Source of the DNA: Trichinella spiralis
Lineage: Eukaryota; Nematoda; Enoplea; Trichinellida; Trichinellidae
DNA: 40,526 bases
Reading direction: 5' to 3'
NCBI GenBank assembly: GCA_000181795.3
Contig: CM012955.1
Span: 991,126 to 1,031,651 of the forward strand
The notes under the pieces: model-generated
What the model was told of the DNA's origin: nothing
The model's database searches: none
What the model saw: the letters and a program-made list of their open reading frames with translations, nothing else
Shown: piece after piece, positions 17,031 to 27,732 of the stretch
Layout: every line of letters starts with the position of its first letter
How positions within the stretch are numbered: the stretch's first letter is position 1
Position numbers and translations under genes: made by a program

Positions 17031-17068
17031 CACACACACACACATATATATATTTATTTATTTATTTC
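17031..17068. repeat. (CA)n(TA)n(TTTA)n compound microsatellite
   Basis: CACACACACACA, then TATATATA, then TTTATTTATTTATT. Confidence 0.9.
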
Positions 17069-18221
17069 TAGGACATTCTTTAAATTACCATAAAGCTGAG
17101 CATAAATTAAATGAATTATTCATGAAATAAAATTCACTCTAAATTTACTAAATTTGCTTGGCATTAAAACATTGCCGACTGTAGAAACTAAAAATCACAA
17201 TGTTCCCCACTGTGGAAAAGGTAAGCAAAGTTATCCAATTTATTCCAAAACAAAAAGATCAAATATGATCGTATCATTTTTGAATTTCACTGGAAATTTT
17301 CAAAACAGTTGCTTATATTACCAACTCAAAAGCCATCACGTACAATAAACAAAACAATGAAATAAAGAATATTGCAGAATGCATTGGTGCTGATTATTCA
17401 TACAATTCTGCTATGTACATATGAATTCAACCCGTCCGTATCGACCAAAGCTTTAGGCAACAAATGTACGTATTCACAACCTTGTTCAAATGTCGAACAA
17501 AATTCTACTACACTAACATTTTACGTTTGTACGGAGTGTGGATTGGATTTTAATTCAGTGGAAATCACAATTCTTGAAGCATAACTAATTTCCACTAATC
17601 GTCTGATAAAATCTCATTTACTAACAATTTCAAAGTGAAATTATGCAAAGCTGGCTTGCTTGTATTAGTTTGAAAGAAGTTCCATTAGCGACCATCGCGT
17701 TAACATGCAAATATTAAAAATATTGTCTTCTACAAGAAAGAATGCGCTTGGAAATACTTGAAAAGCTTGATTTGGTAAACTGAAATGCTCAAAGTACAAA
17801 TATGTTCAAGAAAGTGCCATATTAATTGCATGGAAATTGTGCTTCGAAGTCCAATATACAAATCAAACATTAAACAAAAGTAACATTTATAAGAGGATCC
17901 GTTCACTGATTTCTACTTTGTCCGAAACCGACAATGCAAACAACAACGCACTTCTTTGTCAAGAGAATGTTCATCGCTTTGCAACTACTAAGTACTTGTG
18001 CTAAGTTAATTTTTGCATTTTACACAAACTTGCAAATCAAACTTGAAATTTGAATCACTTGTCAATAATTTCACTTCACTAACAAACACTAACAATATAA
18101 AATGGGATTTGTAAGAGTTGTAAAGAAAACGATGATGATGACAATGAGATGAAGCTTGCTATTAGCTACAATAGTGGAATGATTATTTGCTTTGCTTTAT
18201 GCTAAGATGCATTTTTTTCAG

Positions 18222-21197
18222 TTGGATCAAAAAGCGCCAAAACATGCCAATACATACGCGGCTGCTATTTCACAAACTGGGCCCAATACAGAACCGGAGA
18301 TGCTTCCTACATGCCTGAACACTACCAGCCTGGCTTGTGCACGCATATCTTTTTCGCATTTGCAAAATTCACCGACAATTTCATCGTCGCAACAACTGAA
18401 CACAATGACATCAAAAGCGACAACACTGGACTTTACCAAAGAGTGAACAAGCTGAAACAGCAAGATCCAAATTTGAAAACGCTTCTGTCCGTTGGCGGTT
18501 ATGGATTCGGAATTCAGTAATTGAAAATTTTCATTTTCATAAATTTATCGCTTGAATTTAAAACAAAAAATTTTTCTTAAATGCTTATTTGTAGAAAATT
18601 CCAACAATTGGCACGGAATCAATACGCTCGCAGTAAATTTGTCAATTCGTTGAAAGAATTTTTGCGCAGATTCAATTTCGACGGTGTCGATTTAGACTGG
18701 GAATATCCTACTTCTGCTGATTATTCACATTTTATAATACTTGTCAAAGTAAGCACTGGAGAAAAGATGTTAAGAAAAATAGTCCCCCATTTGAAAAGTT
18801 CCGTTCCGCGGCTATTTTCATTACAATTGCATTGTCACATTATTGATCAGTATAATAGGGAAATTTAAATCTCGCATACAAGAAAATAATAGCTAAAATT
18901 GTATCAGGATATTGCTGACGCATTTCATTACGAATCGGTAACAACGGGCAAGCCAAAACTGCTCCTCACGGCCGCTGTTACCGGCAACGAACAAACCGCT
19001 GCAGATGGATACAATGTCCAAGCAATGGCGAAGTAACAATTTTCACACCATTTTCTTTTTTTCTCCCATTTAAATTCATTTAAATACAATTTTCTTACCA
19101 AAAGTAAAAAAAATAATTAAAGATATTTCGACTTTGTCAATGTGATGACGTATGATTTTCACGGCGGATGGGAAATGCAAACCGGCATCAACAGTCCTCT
19201 GTACGCATACAGCGCCGCAGTAGAATGGGCAAAGCAGTGGAATGTGGTAAGTTATACTAATTTTTCTACTTAATTAAAAATACCAAAAGAAAACACTAGA
19301 ACATACACGACTGTTAATGCTCAGATCCGTGTTGGAAGAACAACTGTGTGCATTTGATTTGACACTGAACAACTAATTAATAAAAAAATGCATGATATTT
19401 CTAAAATTATTTTGCATCCTGGATGCTCGCTCACACAACAACCATAGATTATTGAATTTGCACAGATTATGCAAACCAAACATGCATTACGAGAATCAGT
19501 GTTTCAGGCTGATGCTGCTGAAGCGTGGTTCAAAATGGGAATGCCGAGGGAAAAGATTGTCATTGGATTTGCAACTTACGGACGTGGATGGAATCTGCCA
19601 ATCGGCAATACTGACCACGGAATCAGAGTTGGAACGCGTGCCGTTGGTCCAGCAACAGCAACGACGTTTGTCCAGCAAACTGGAGTGGCTGCCTTTTACG
19701 AGGTATAATGAATAACAGGCACCCCCAATAGAGATTGATGAACGACCTCTTATTCATTTATTAGCCGTTGTTTTTATTGATCTTAAACTACGAAGATACA
19801 CCTCATAAAATTAGCTTGAAAACAAAATGTTGCTTAATTCATATTTTCCACCTTAATTTCAAATCAATAATCGTTCTTTTTCAAAAGTTGCATTCGAAAA
19901 AAAACCTCTAATGTAATTTTATATGATTTGAAATGTCAGTTAAAAATAATCTATTGATAAATATGACAAATGAAAAAAGGAACTGCGTCAAATTTTCAAG
20001 AATGCTACATTTGGATTAGATTGCACACTTCTTATGTTTCATAATTATTGTGTGCAATGGTTATGAATATTTTTTACGCTCAGATGGGATAATATTTCAG
20101 CTGTGCGAAATGTTAGAAAATGGAGCCCGACGATTCTGGGACGACGAATCAAAAACACCATACCTGGTGCACGATGGGAAATGGTACTCTTACGACGATC
20201 CGGACAGCTACAGTGAAAAGGTTTTCATATCTGTCTTCAATTCTCCATTCCACGTACTGACAAGCTTAACTTTGGCTTAAGTTGACTTGGCTGCAAAACC
20301 AAGGCTACGGCGGAGCGTTCGTTTGGAGCCTGGATTTCGACGATTTTCAAGGCAAATGCACGTTGACCAACAACGAAAAATATCCACTGATAAAAATGTT
20401 CAACCAGCTTCTCTGCGCCAATGCACCGCAATCGAATGTAAGAACTTTGTTTAAAATTGCATTTTAGCAGTAAAAAACAAGAAAAAATTCCATGCATCCC
20501 TCGTGACTGATGATACATTTTCTTTTTATGCACAGTGTGCTGTAAAAATTGTAATTTGACTAAAATTTAAAAAAAAGGATATTTTTTTCTGATCTTCCTG
20601 ATACTCTGTTAAGATATAAGTGAAAATTCCACTTTTCAGCAAACGTCCACCAGACGTCCGCTGACGACTTTTCCATCAACAGGTAATAATGACATGCTAA
20701 TCAATGAGAGCGATTTTGATGAAGACACTGATGAAAAATTATTTGAAAAATTCACAGATAAAGCGTGCTACAATAAGCCACCCGGCTTTTGGCCGGATCC
20801 CAAGAACTGCGCCGAATTTTTCCTCTGCCTCGGCAATGGGATTTACAAAATGAAATGTCCGGCCAATTTGCATTTCGATCCACTCTGGCGCCACTGCACC
20901 TTGCCCGAATTGTCCGGCTGTAGGCGAATACCAAAGACGGAACCCACCCTGACAACAACAACAACAACAACAACATTAGCTGACGAAAGATTCACCAGCC
21001 GTACAACTGCCCAGCCAAGCAAGGGAACGTTGTTTGTCTGCGATGCCGACGGCTTCTTCTCCAATCCGACCAATTGCACACAGTTCTACCGTTGTGTCGG
21101 TGGAGTAGCGTTCAAATTCACCTGCCCGCAAGGTCTGCAATTCAACCAAAGGCACAACGTATGCGATTACATTTCCAACGTCAACTGCCCAAATTAG
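18222..21197 (+). CDS. chitinase (GH18 with two C-terminal CBM14 domains), 5' exon not found
   Basis: Eight exons fit in frame: 18222-18516, 18595-18748, 18908-19032, 19123-19246, 19508-19702, 20101-20220, 20282-20437, 20640-21197 (TAG). They code for about 575 residues. The first opens in phase 1 after TTTTTTTCAG, so at least one upstream exon with the start codon and secretion signal is missing here. GH18 landmarks: YIRGCYFTNWAQY (strand 1), TLLSVGGYGFG, the catalytic FDGVDLDWEYP (DxxDxDxE complete, Glu present), VNVMTYDFHGGW, IGFATYGRGW, and GGAFVWSLDFDDF. After a Thr-rich linker come two six-Cys peritrophin-type (CBM14) domains (ACYNKPPGFWPDPKNC… and FVCDADGFFSNPTNC…), separated by a poly-Thr linker encoded by (ACA)n. 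It is a secreted, probably active endochitinase that hydrolyses chitin, expected in eggshell, moulting or digestion. Very like nematode CHT-1 types. An AATAAA follows at 21293. Confidence 0.93.
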
Positions 21198-21292
21198 CAC
21201 CCGCCATAATTTTACCCAATATCCACATAATGATGTCATTTTCTCGTTTCTTTTTTGTTTAATCTTTCAATTTTAATCAGACATGAATTTGC

Positions 21293-21298
21293 AATAAA
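21293..21298 (+). terminator. poly(A) signal of the chitinase gene
   Basis: AATAAA 96 nt after the TAG. Confidence 0.65.
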
Positions 21299-21836
21299 TT
21301 TATCAATTGAAAAATCTAAGACCATTCTTCATAACATTCTCATTTTTTAAATTCAACACAACTTTATCATTCATTTGTTCAGTCATATTTCATCATCTAT
21401 TCAATTTTTCCAATAATAACATCGATGATCTACTTATCGTCTTCAACTGTGGAAATTATTTATGAAATACACTTCACAACAAAACATTTTTGACATTTAC
21501 GCTCATCATTTCCAGTTTAGTCAGCACTGATGAATCGTACACCGCTGATCAGATAATAAACCAATAAATAAATAAAGCATGGATTGAAACTAACAAGCAC
21601 AACTATAGCATATGTTGAAACATATTTTGCCAGCTTATCAGATAATAAAAATAAGAAAAATGAAAGTTTAAAACAAGTCACCGTTTTTCCTCAAAACCAA
21701 GTTCTATAATTGCATACTGCATGCGATAACACATCAGTAAAACATTTTCCGAAAGTTGAAATCGGCAAAACAATTTCAACAGCATGATCAGATTTTTCAG
21801 AAGATGAAAAAATACAAAAAATAGAACAACTTACCT

Positions 21837-21940
21837 GATAGATGTTATTTATTGATGAATTATGCTGCGTATCAAATGTTTTGAAAATGTAAATTTGAAT
21901 CGTCGGCGGAAAAAATTGCCCACTCGGCTGCGTAATCTTC
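21837..21940 (-). CDS. possible internal exon, unrecognised
   Basis: Minus strand. An open stretch reads NVATLKITQPSGQFFPPTIQ, then IYIFKTFDTQHNSSINNIYQ, and stops exactly at a strong donor (CAG|GTAAGT). About 130 nt downstream, TTATAG precedes NLVLRKNGDLF and a stop in matching phase (about 21674-21709), a candidate last exon. The upper boundary is unresolved because no clean 3' splice site is visible. The composition is protein-like, but no family is recognised and no upstream exon was found. Confidence 0.28.
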
Positions 21941-22061
21941 AAAGTTGCAACATTTCGACGGAGTTACGGTATAATTTGCACTTTTTGTTCTTTAATACTG
22001 TAAAAACAAAATAATTCGTTGATCTCTAATAAACAAGTGAAACAATTGCGCAAGTCATCAA

Positions 22062-22094
22062 CAAATAAATAAATAAATAAACAAATAAATAAAT
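22062..22094. repeat. (AAAT)n microsatellite
   Basis: About eight AAAT units with one AAAC interruption. Confidence 0.9.
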
Positions 22095-23883
22095 GACATG
22101 TAAAACTTTATTTAAAACCACTTTTTCATCATTTTCTGTTGATTCGATTTTTAAATTCACACCAACTAATAAAATACATCTAATAATGATGAAAATTAAT
22201 TCCAGAAAATTACACCGAATCATACAATGATGCATTTGCTAAATTATGAATCAATGTCATGTAGTGAAGTTAGTTTCTTAAAAAAACATGTATATATATA
22301 ACTTGGATAGAAGTGAATTTTTCTAACAATTCATCTCGTCAAAATATTCAATTGTTGTCACTCGACATACTTTCGCGTTGTTCTTTCAAATAAGCATTGC
22401 TTTTGCAGTTAATAACTTCAAAATTTCACTATTCAAGTTGACCTTGCTGCAAAAAGAAAACAACCAGTTTCCATTGAAAATATTGAATATGAAACCAAAT
22501 AACGAATAACAAGTAGCCAAACAATGCGCAATTTTTCCAATTTACAAACGTAGCTGTTTTTTCTAATTTTTATTAAAATTATCACCATACAGAATTTTAC
22601 AATCTAATAAATGTAAACTTATTTAATCTGCAAAATTAATGTAAAAATAAATTTTAATAATCAATGGGAAATTCTTTTTTATTTATCCTATACTTTTTGT
22701 GTTTGATTTACAACAGAGACATGTACATTCAATTATAAATAATAACTGTCGCAACTGTAATAAAAATTACACACATTTACAATTAACAGTTCTTCTTTTA
22801 ACGTGGTTTATAATTTATTTCTTTTTAAATATTTGTGATTTGAAGTTTGAAAATTAAATGTCACACAGTCTGAACAATAAAACAAATATAGAAACAAATA
22901 CAAATATTTTGGAAAAATGAAAACAATAAAACTAATAAACTTTCCAGCAAAATTATAGTTCATAACACAAATAAATACATTGTTAAAAAAAAGTATTTTT
23001 GAAATAATATATTACCTTTCATATGTGACGATGAATTGAAATTCCTTTTCACTGAATTCAATTCAGTTCTTAAGCAAGCAAGCAGCTTTGTCTTTTTGTA
23101 TAATATGCAAATGTATGTTTACTCTTTTGAGTTTTAACTGTAACTTTAAAGTTTTAACAACTTGATAATATTGATGTACTGTACGTATTAGTAAAAGTTT
23201 CAAATACATCGAAAACTTTGTCAGTGAAACAATAAGATCATTTCTGAGTAAAAAATATTTTAATTTTAAATTTCACACTTCTGAACTGTCAAACGACAGT
23301 TACATAGCAAGTGGGCATGTATGGAGTTTCAACAGTGCCTAAATTATGATAGAAAACTCTGCCAATTAAATCTGAGAAAAAGTTCTTTTTGAGGAAGCAT
23401 TATTTAATGAATAAATTAAAATTCAATTCAGAAAATTAAGAATGTTTCTTACAGGCCTACCTGCTGATATATAAACGCATAAATTGACTTTGTGTAAACA
23501 GTGTTTAGAAATCTTGTAGATTCAAATACTATTACAACATTTTCTACTATAATTAAGACAATATATTTCAGAAAGTAATTAATATTAAAGTTGAAATTAA
23601 AATTTTAAATTAAATTCTCCGAATATCCATATTTTTGATTTTTTATTTGTAAAATTAATTCCTTTTAACTTTGAAATAATGTACTGCTTATATAAAACTT
23701 GTATATTTACAAGAGACAGTAAATAATAGCATCTACTTATATGCTTCAAGATTTTTAATCATACTTTTAAAATTCTGTGTTAATTAAAGCAGTTTAATTT
23801 TAAATTAAATTTTTCACCCAAATATTGTAACAAATTGTGCGTGAATTTTTTTACTACTGTATATTTTTCCAAGTTTTGTATTT

Positions 23884-25640
23884 ATGATCATGTGGCTGGA
23901 AATCCATTTGGCGAATATGAATTTAGAATATTTGTTTTCTATAATATATAATTTGTTTTTGTCCATTTGTGGTGCATACTTGGCAAATGGTTTAATCAAA
24001 GAATTTTCTCCAATGTTTGTAAAGAAAAATCTGAGAGGCATCGATTTGTGCAAAAAATCCAAAAAATTTATGTAATAATTTTGAATATGTAGTCAATGGT
24101 GATACAATTCTGTTGATTTTAGCCCAGAAGCTATTGGAGTAATTTCTTCAGCAGTATATTTGATTATACTGTTTTTTTTTATTCCATCACCGTTTCTACG
24201 ATGGATTTTTGATGGTAGTCCGTTGTTTCCTTATCACCAGGCATGTAGTTATTTAATTTTTTATACAAAATTATTTTTTACAGAAGCATTTTATAATAGT
24301 ATGGTATAAGTGAAAATAATGACAAACTAAATGCTATATAATATGGTTGGATATTGGGATTGTTTCATTTGAGATTTCAAGTGAATATTTAATTTCAGTT
24401 GGTTGAATTTTTATCTGGAATATTGTCAATTTGTTGTATGGTATTTCTTGGTTTTGCTGATGATGTGCTTGATCTGCGCTGGCGTCATAAGCTGCTTCTT
24501 CCAACAGTTGCTAGTCTTCCATTGCTCATGGTTTACGCGGCAACGTATAACTCTACTTCTATTGTCATCCCTTTGCAATTTCAGCCTTGGCTTGGGAAAG
24601 TTTTAAACATAGGTCCAAAGGGATACCTTCGATTGCATCATCTTTACATTAATTTTTTTCAGGTGTACTTTATTATGTATACATTGGGATGGTAGCTGTG
24701 TTTTGTACAAACGCTATTAATATTTATGCCGGTATAAATGGGTTAGAAGTTGGACAGTCTGTAATTATAGCCATATCGATACTGATTTTCAATATTGTAC
24801 AACTTGTCAGTAAGTTCTTTTGGGTTATTTTGCAGCAATGACTGTCAAAAATGTATCCAACATTAGGATTGGAGCAAGAGTGTCGATACCACATGTTCAG
24901 CATTTATTTTTTGCTTCCATATATTGCAACTAGTCTTGTGCTTCTTCGTTTCAATTGGTAGAATTCTTGATTATATGTATTCTCATTCGAAGAAAATGCT
25001 AAAATACTGTTCAGGTATCCGGCAAGTGTATTCGTTGGTGATACATTTTGCTACTTTTCTGGAATGCTTTTCGCCGTCGTTGGTATTCTTGGCCATTTCA
25101 GCAAAACGTTGATGTTGTTATTTCTGCCGCAGATATTCAATTTCATTTTCTCATTACCACAACTCTTTCGCATTATACCTTGTCCGAGACATCGTTTGCC
25201 AAAGTATTTGACGAGCTTTTTTGTTTGCAAATTTCAATAAGTTGATTTTATTGTTGTACTTTTTTCGATTTGACTCCGCTTCCAATACTCTGACATGCAG
25301 TGTAACGTCGTTTCGTTGTGATCAGTTGAATTTCCTTGGAAAGCATGTGATGCGTTTGTATACCGCTTTGGGTTTGGTTTCTACAAAAGTGCAGCTTGTC
25401 GACGGCGTTGAAACTGTCACTTGTAACAACTTCACACTGATTAATCTGTTACTGAAGTTTTATGGTCCTACACATGAAAAAGTATTGGTCGTTCGGCTTC
25501 TTATCATACAGGTAAATTGCTTTTTCTTTGCTTGCTTGCTTGCTTACAGTTGTGTTATCTTCCACCAGGTGTTGTGCAACATTTTTGCCTTTTTTCTTCG
25601 ATTTTACATGGCAAAACTTTTCTTCAATGTTGTCGAATGA
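23884..25640 (+). CDS. DPAGT1: UDP-GlcNAc:dolichyl-phosphate GlcNAc-1-P transferase, 420 residues
   Basis: Eight exons: 23884-24071, 24123-24240, 24399-24612, 24663-24809, 24867-24957, 25015-25203, 25268-25511, 25569-25640 (TGA), in frame for 421 codons. Human DPAGT1 has 408. This ER multi-pass enzyme moves GlcNAc-1-phosphate from UDP-GlcNAc to dolichyl phosphate, the first committed step of N-glycan precursor assembly and the tunicamycin target. Family landmarks: [17 protein letters not shown], the acidic [77 protein letters not shown] and the C-terminal [18 protein letters not shown]. Introns are mostly 50-64 nt. Two are odd: the intron at 24241-24398 starts with GC (CAG|GCATGT), and the one at 25204-25267 ends in TTTTTTCG instead of AG. 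Both joins are fixed by gap-free agreement with the remembered human protein. An AATAAA lies at 25774. Confidence 0.95.
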
Positions 25641-25725
25641 ATATTTTCAAAATTGTCATTTTCATCAGTTCATCTTCTACTACTGTTACCACACTGCTAT
25701 AAAGCTTCATTAGATATTTCTTCTG

Positions 25726-25812
25726 ATATATATATATATATGCTTAAAATGTAAAGTTTGTTTTCAGTTACTGAATAAACATGTATGTATATATATATAT
25801 ATACGTATATAT
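25726..25812. repeat. two (TA)n tracts in the DPAGT1 3' region
   Basis: TA runs at 25726-25741 and about 25785-25812 flank the poly(A) signal. Confidence 0.85.
25774..25779 (+). terminator. poly(A) signal of DPAGT1
   Basis: AATAAA 134 nt after the stop. Confidence 0.6.
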
Positions 25813-26282
25813 GGCAAAACATATTGAAACGTCGTCATACATATCGTTTACACTGAACTGAATACAATTTGAATAGTATTTTATTCAGTATTAACTTGGA
25901 CAGTAGACACGCGGCTGCTTTAGAGGCAATGAAAAAAAACAATATAAAGCGCAGTGTAAATGAATCATTAAAATAAAGTAACAAATTGACTAGGAATTCC
26001 TGGCGCTTGTATTCGCAACAATAACAAAACAAACAATGCTCACAAATATATAAATATAGTTGGAGTGTAAAAAATGAGATGGTAATGAATAAAACATTAA
26101 AATAATAATAACAGACGATAGCGATATGCAAGGAAAAAATAAAATAAAAAAGCATGTGTATATCTCAGATGAATTAAAACTTATCCGTAAAAAAGAATAA
26201 AGCGACTAGAGGAGAATATCTGCAAGCGCAAACGGTTCTATATAATGATCATAATTATTAGCAGTAAGGGTCAATTAAAGGA
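25813..26282. other. gap between convergent genes, nothing seen
   Basis: AT-rich sequence between the 3' ends of DPAGT1 (plus) and alpha-catulin (minus). The open stretches are low-complexity. Confidence 0.45.
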
Positions 26283-26288
26283 TTTATT
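26283..26288 (-). terminator. poly(A) signal, probable alpha-catulin 3' end
   Basis: TTTATT on plus (AATAAA on minus) about 137 nt past the TGA of the candidate last exon. Confidence 0.45.
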
Positions 26289-26424
26289 TGTGCGCGGCAA
26301 TTCAGATTTGGAGCAAAGAGATGAGAAATAAAAATGAATAATAAATAAAATGGATGTCTTGGCAGATAAATTGAATTCAACTGAAACAGCAGGGAAAATG
26401 GTGACATTTTCAACGGAAACGCGA

Positions 26425-26589
26425 TCAGCTGCTCTGGTCTGTAACTCGTGGTTGGGAACGAGATCGACGAACCGAAGGGGTTCTCCTCCATGGACTAGAA
26501 TCTCCTGACCGATGAGTATCATAGTCGGTCCCATCAGACAACAACAGACGAGATGAACTGATAGCGCCGCTGCGAAATTCAATTTCAAA
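26425..26589 (-). CDS. CTNNAL1: probable last exon of alpha-catulin, Arg/Ser-rich tail
   Basis: Minus strand. After TTTTTTATAG there are 54 codons and a TGA: FEIEFRSGAISSSRLLLSDG, a short acidic link, then WRRTPSVRRSRSQPRVTDQ. It opens in phase 0, matching the donor at the end of the exon 27733-27816 (ACTAAG|GTAATT). An AATAAA follows at the expected distance, and no other gene nearby claims it. Against it are the ~1.1-kb intron and the lack of resemblance to the short human catulin tail. RRTPS and RRSRS look like kinase or 14-3-3-type sites (inference). Confidence 0.5.
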   Translation of the reverse strand, partial: FEIEFRSGAISSSRLLLSDGTDYDTHRSGDSSPWRRTPSVRRSRSQPRVTDQSS

Positions 26590-26634
26590 CTATAAAAAAA
26601 ATAAATCAATAATAATAACTTATACATGAACATT

Positions 26635-26692
26635 ATACACATATATACATTACATATACATATACATATGTATATATGTATATGTATATGTA
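26635..26692. repeat. ATAC/ATGT palindromic low-complexity tract
   Basis: An alternating purine-pyrimidine run (TACATATACATATG… then CATATGTATATATGTA) that is nearly self-complementary about a CATATG near 26667. It lies in the long last intron of alpha-catulin. Confidence 0.85.
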
Positions 26693-27075
26693 CAAACAAG
26701 TACAACAACAAATTTCCATCCACATCTACTAAATGTTCAAGTTTACATACAAATAAGAACTTAAAAAAATGCAAATCCAAAACTGTTTATCAAACTAGTA
26801 AATATTAATCTGAAAATGTTTGTCACCAAGCGTCATGCATGCCACAATTATTGATCATCCCGCCAGTATAAAATTTCCTAAAGCCCTTCAAAATAGCTGC
26901 CCAAAGTTGAGCATCGGTGTCCAAAAAAATATAAATCAAACAATGGTTCATACAAGTTCGAAATATAACAAAAATTTGGTTTTTCTTTAACCATACAAAT
27001 AACAATATCCATTCAACGCATGCCACTTGCAAGGCCAGACACGATGAAACTGTACATTTATACAAATAAATAAAC

Positions 27076-27106
<31 letters not shown>
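27076..27106. repeat. (GATA)n microsatellite
   Basis: About eight perfect GATA units in the last intron of alpha-catulin. Confidence 0.95.
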
Positions 27107-27107
<1 letters not shown>

Positions 27108-27358
27108 TCTTTTTTCTTTCAAAGAAAGCACATTCAGGGACAATCACAACACATAGAAGTGTACTGACTGTGCTTTTGCAAGAAACCGAACCTGTTAAGC
27201 CCGTATAAAACGCACACATCCTGAACACCTTATTGAGCCATAGGTTCAACATAGCAACTTCTTCGACGAATAACTTCGAATTCCTACAAGATAATTCATA
27301 GCAGTTCAATCAGATGAAGAAGCATGGTTGAGAAGCCATTCGAAAAACAGCATATCAT

Positions 27359-27381
27359 TCATCATCATCATCATCATCATC
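27359..27381. repeat. (ATC)n microsatellite
   Basis: Seven ATC units. Confidence 0.9.
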
Positions 27382-27568
27382 AACCCTACGGTCGATGAAA
27401 CCTGTACGTGTACTGTATGTAAATATAATAAAGTATCATTGGAACAATTTATACATTTCGAGCTTCTTTTTGCAATAATTTCTTGAAATAGCCACTCTTA
27501 TTCATTTATGAAAAAAAGAAAGTGTATACTTATATCCTCATAAAAGGTGATGTCAAAAATCGTATCTA

Positions 27569-27591
27569 TGTATATATATATATATATATAT
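27569..27591. repeat. (TA)n microsatellite
   Basis: Eleven TA units. Confidence 0.9.
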
Positions 27592-27732
27592 GAAAGGATC
27601 TTTAAAAATACAAACCAAACAAAATGTGTAAAATTCACAAAATTTGTCATTTCACTGGGAACAAAAAGTGAACAACCACAATAATTATTCAGTAGACAAC
27701 AGTAGACAATAATTATTGAAATCAAAAATTAC

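Larger units (their letters stand above)
13092..18221. other. 5.1-kb gene-poor region between divergent genes
   Basis: Upstream of both the copine-like gene (leftward) and the chitinase (rightward). It is AT-rich with many short repeats: CA, ACT, CTG, GCTA and TTTA tracts. The left part has Cys/Ser-poor open stretches of no clear value. A weak two-exon candidate (donor GAAAAG|GTAAGC at 17219; a Cys-containing open stretch, NKCTYSQPCSNV to YVCTECGLDF, at about 17450-17560) has no usable ATG and its splice phase does not carry through. The missing first exon of the chitinase should lie here. An ATG at 17967 (MFIALQLLSTC) has signal-peptide-like character and is one candidate. Confidence 0.45.
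21299..23883. other. intergenic, no firm gene
   Basis: AT-rich sequence between the chitinase and DPAGT1. The only coding hint is a minus-strand stretch ending at donor TATCAG|GTAAGT (see next entry). The rest has no recognisable domain, RNA gene or element. Confidence 0.4.

Noticed and set aside
17372-17584. 70-codon Cys-containing plus-strand stretch as a small secreted protein
   Set aside because: It has no ATG, and when a TTGCAG acceptor is used with the nearest donor the frame closes quickly. Mentioned only within the intergenic entry.
26271-26780. 169-codon minus-strand open frame
   Set aside because: Its N-terminal half translates an ATAC/ATGT simple tract and the rest is an alternative frame of the likely catulin tail exon.
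27058-27309. Minus-strand stretch with EVAMLNLWLNKVF as another catulin exon
   Set aside because: Part of it translates the GATA repeat, the flanking splice sites do not give a consistent phase, and no catulin similarity is visible.
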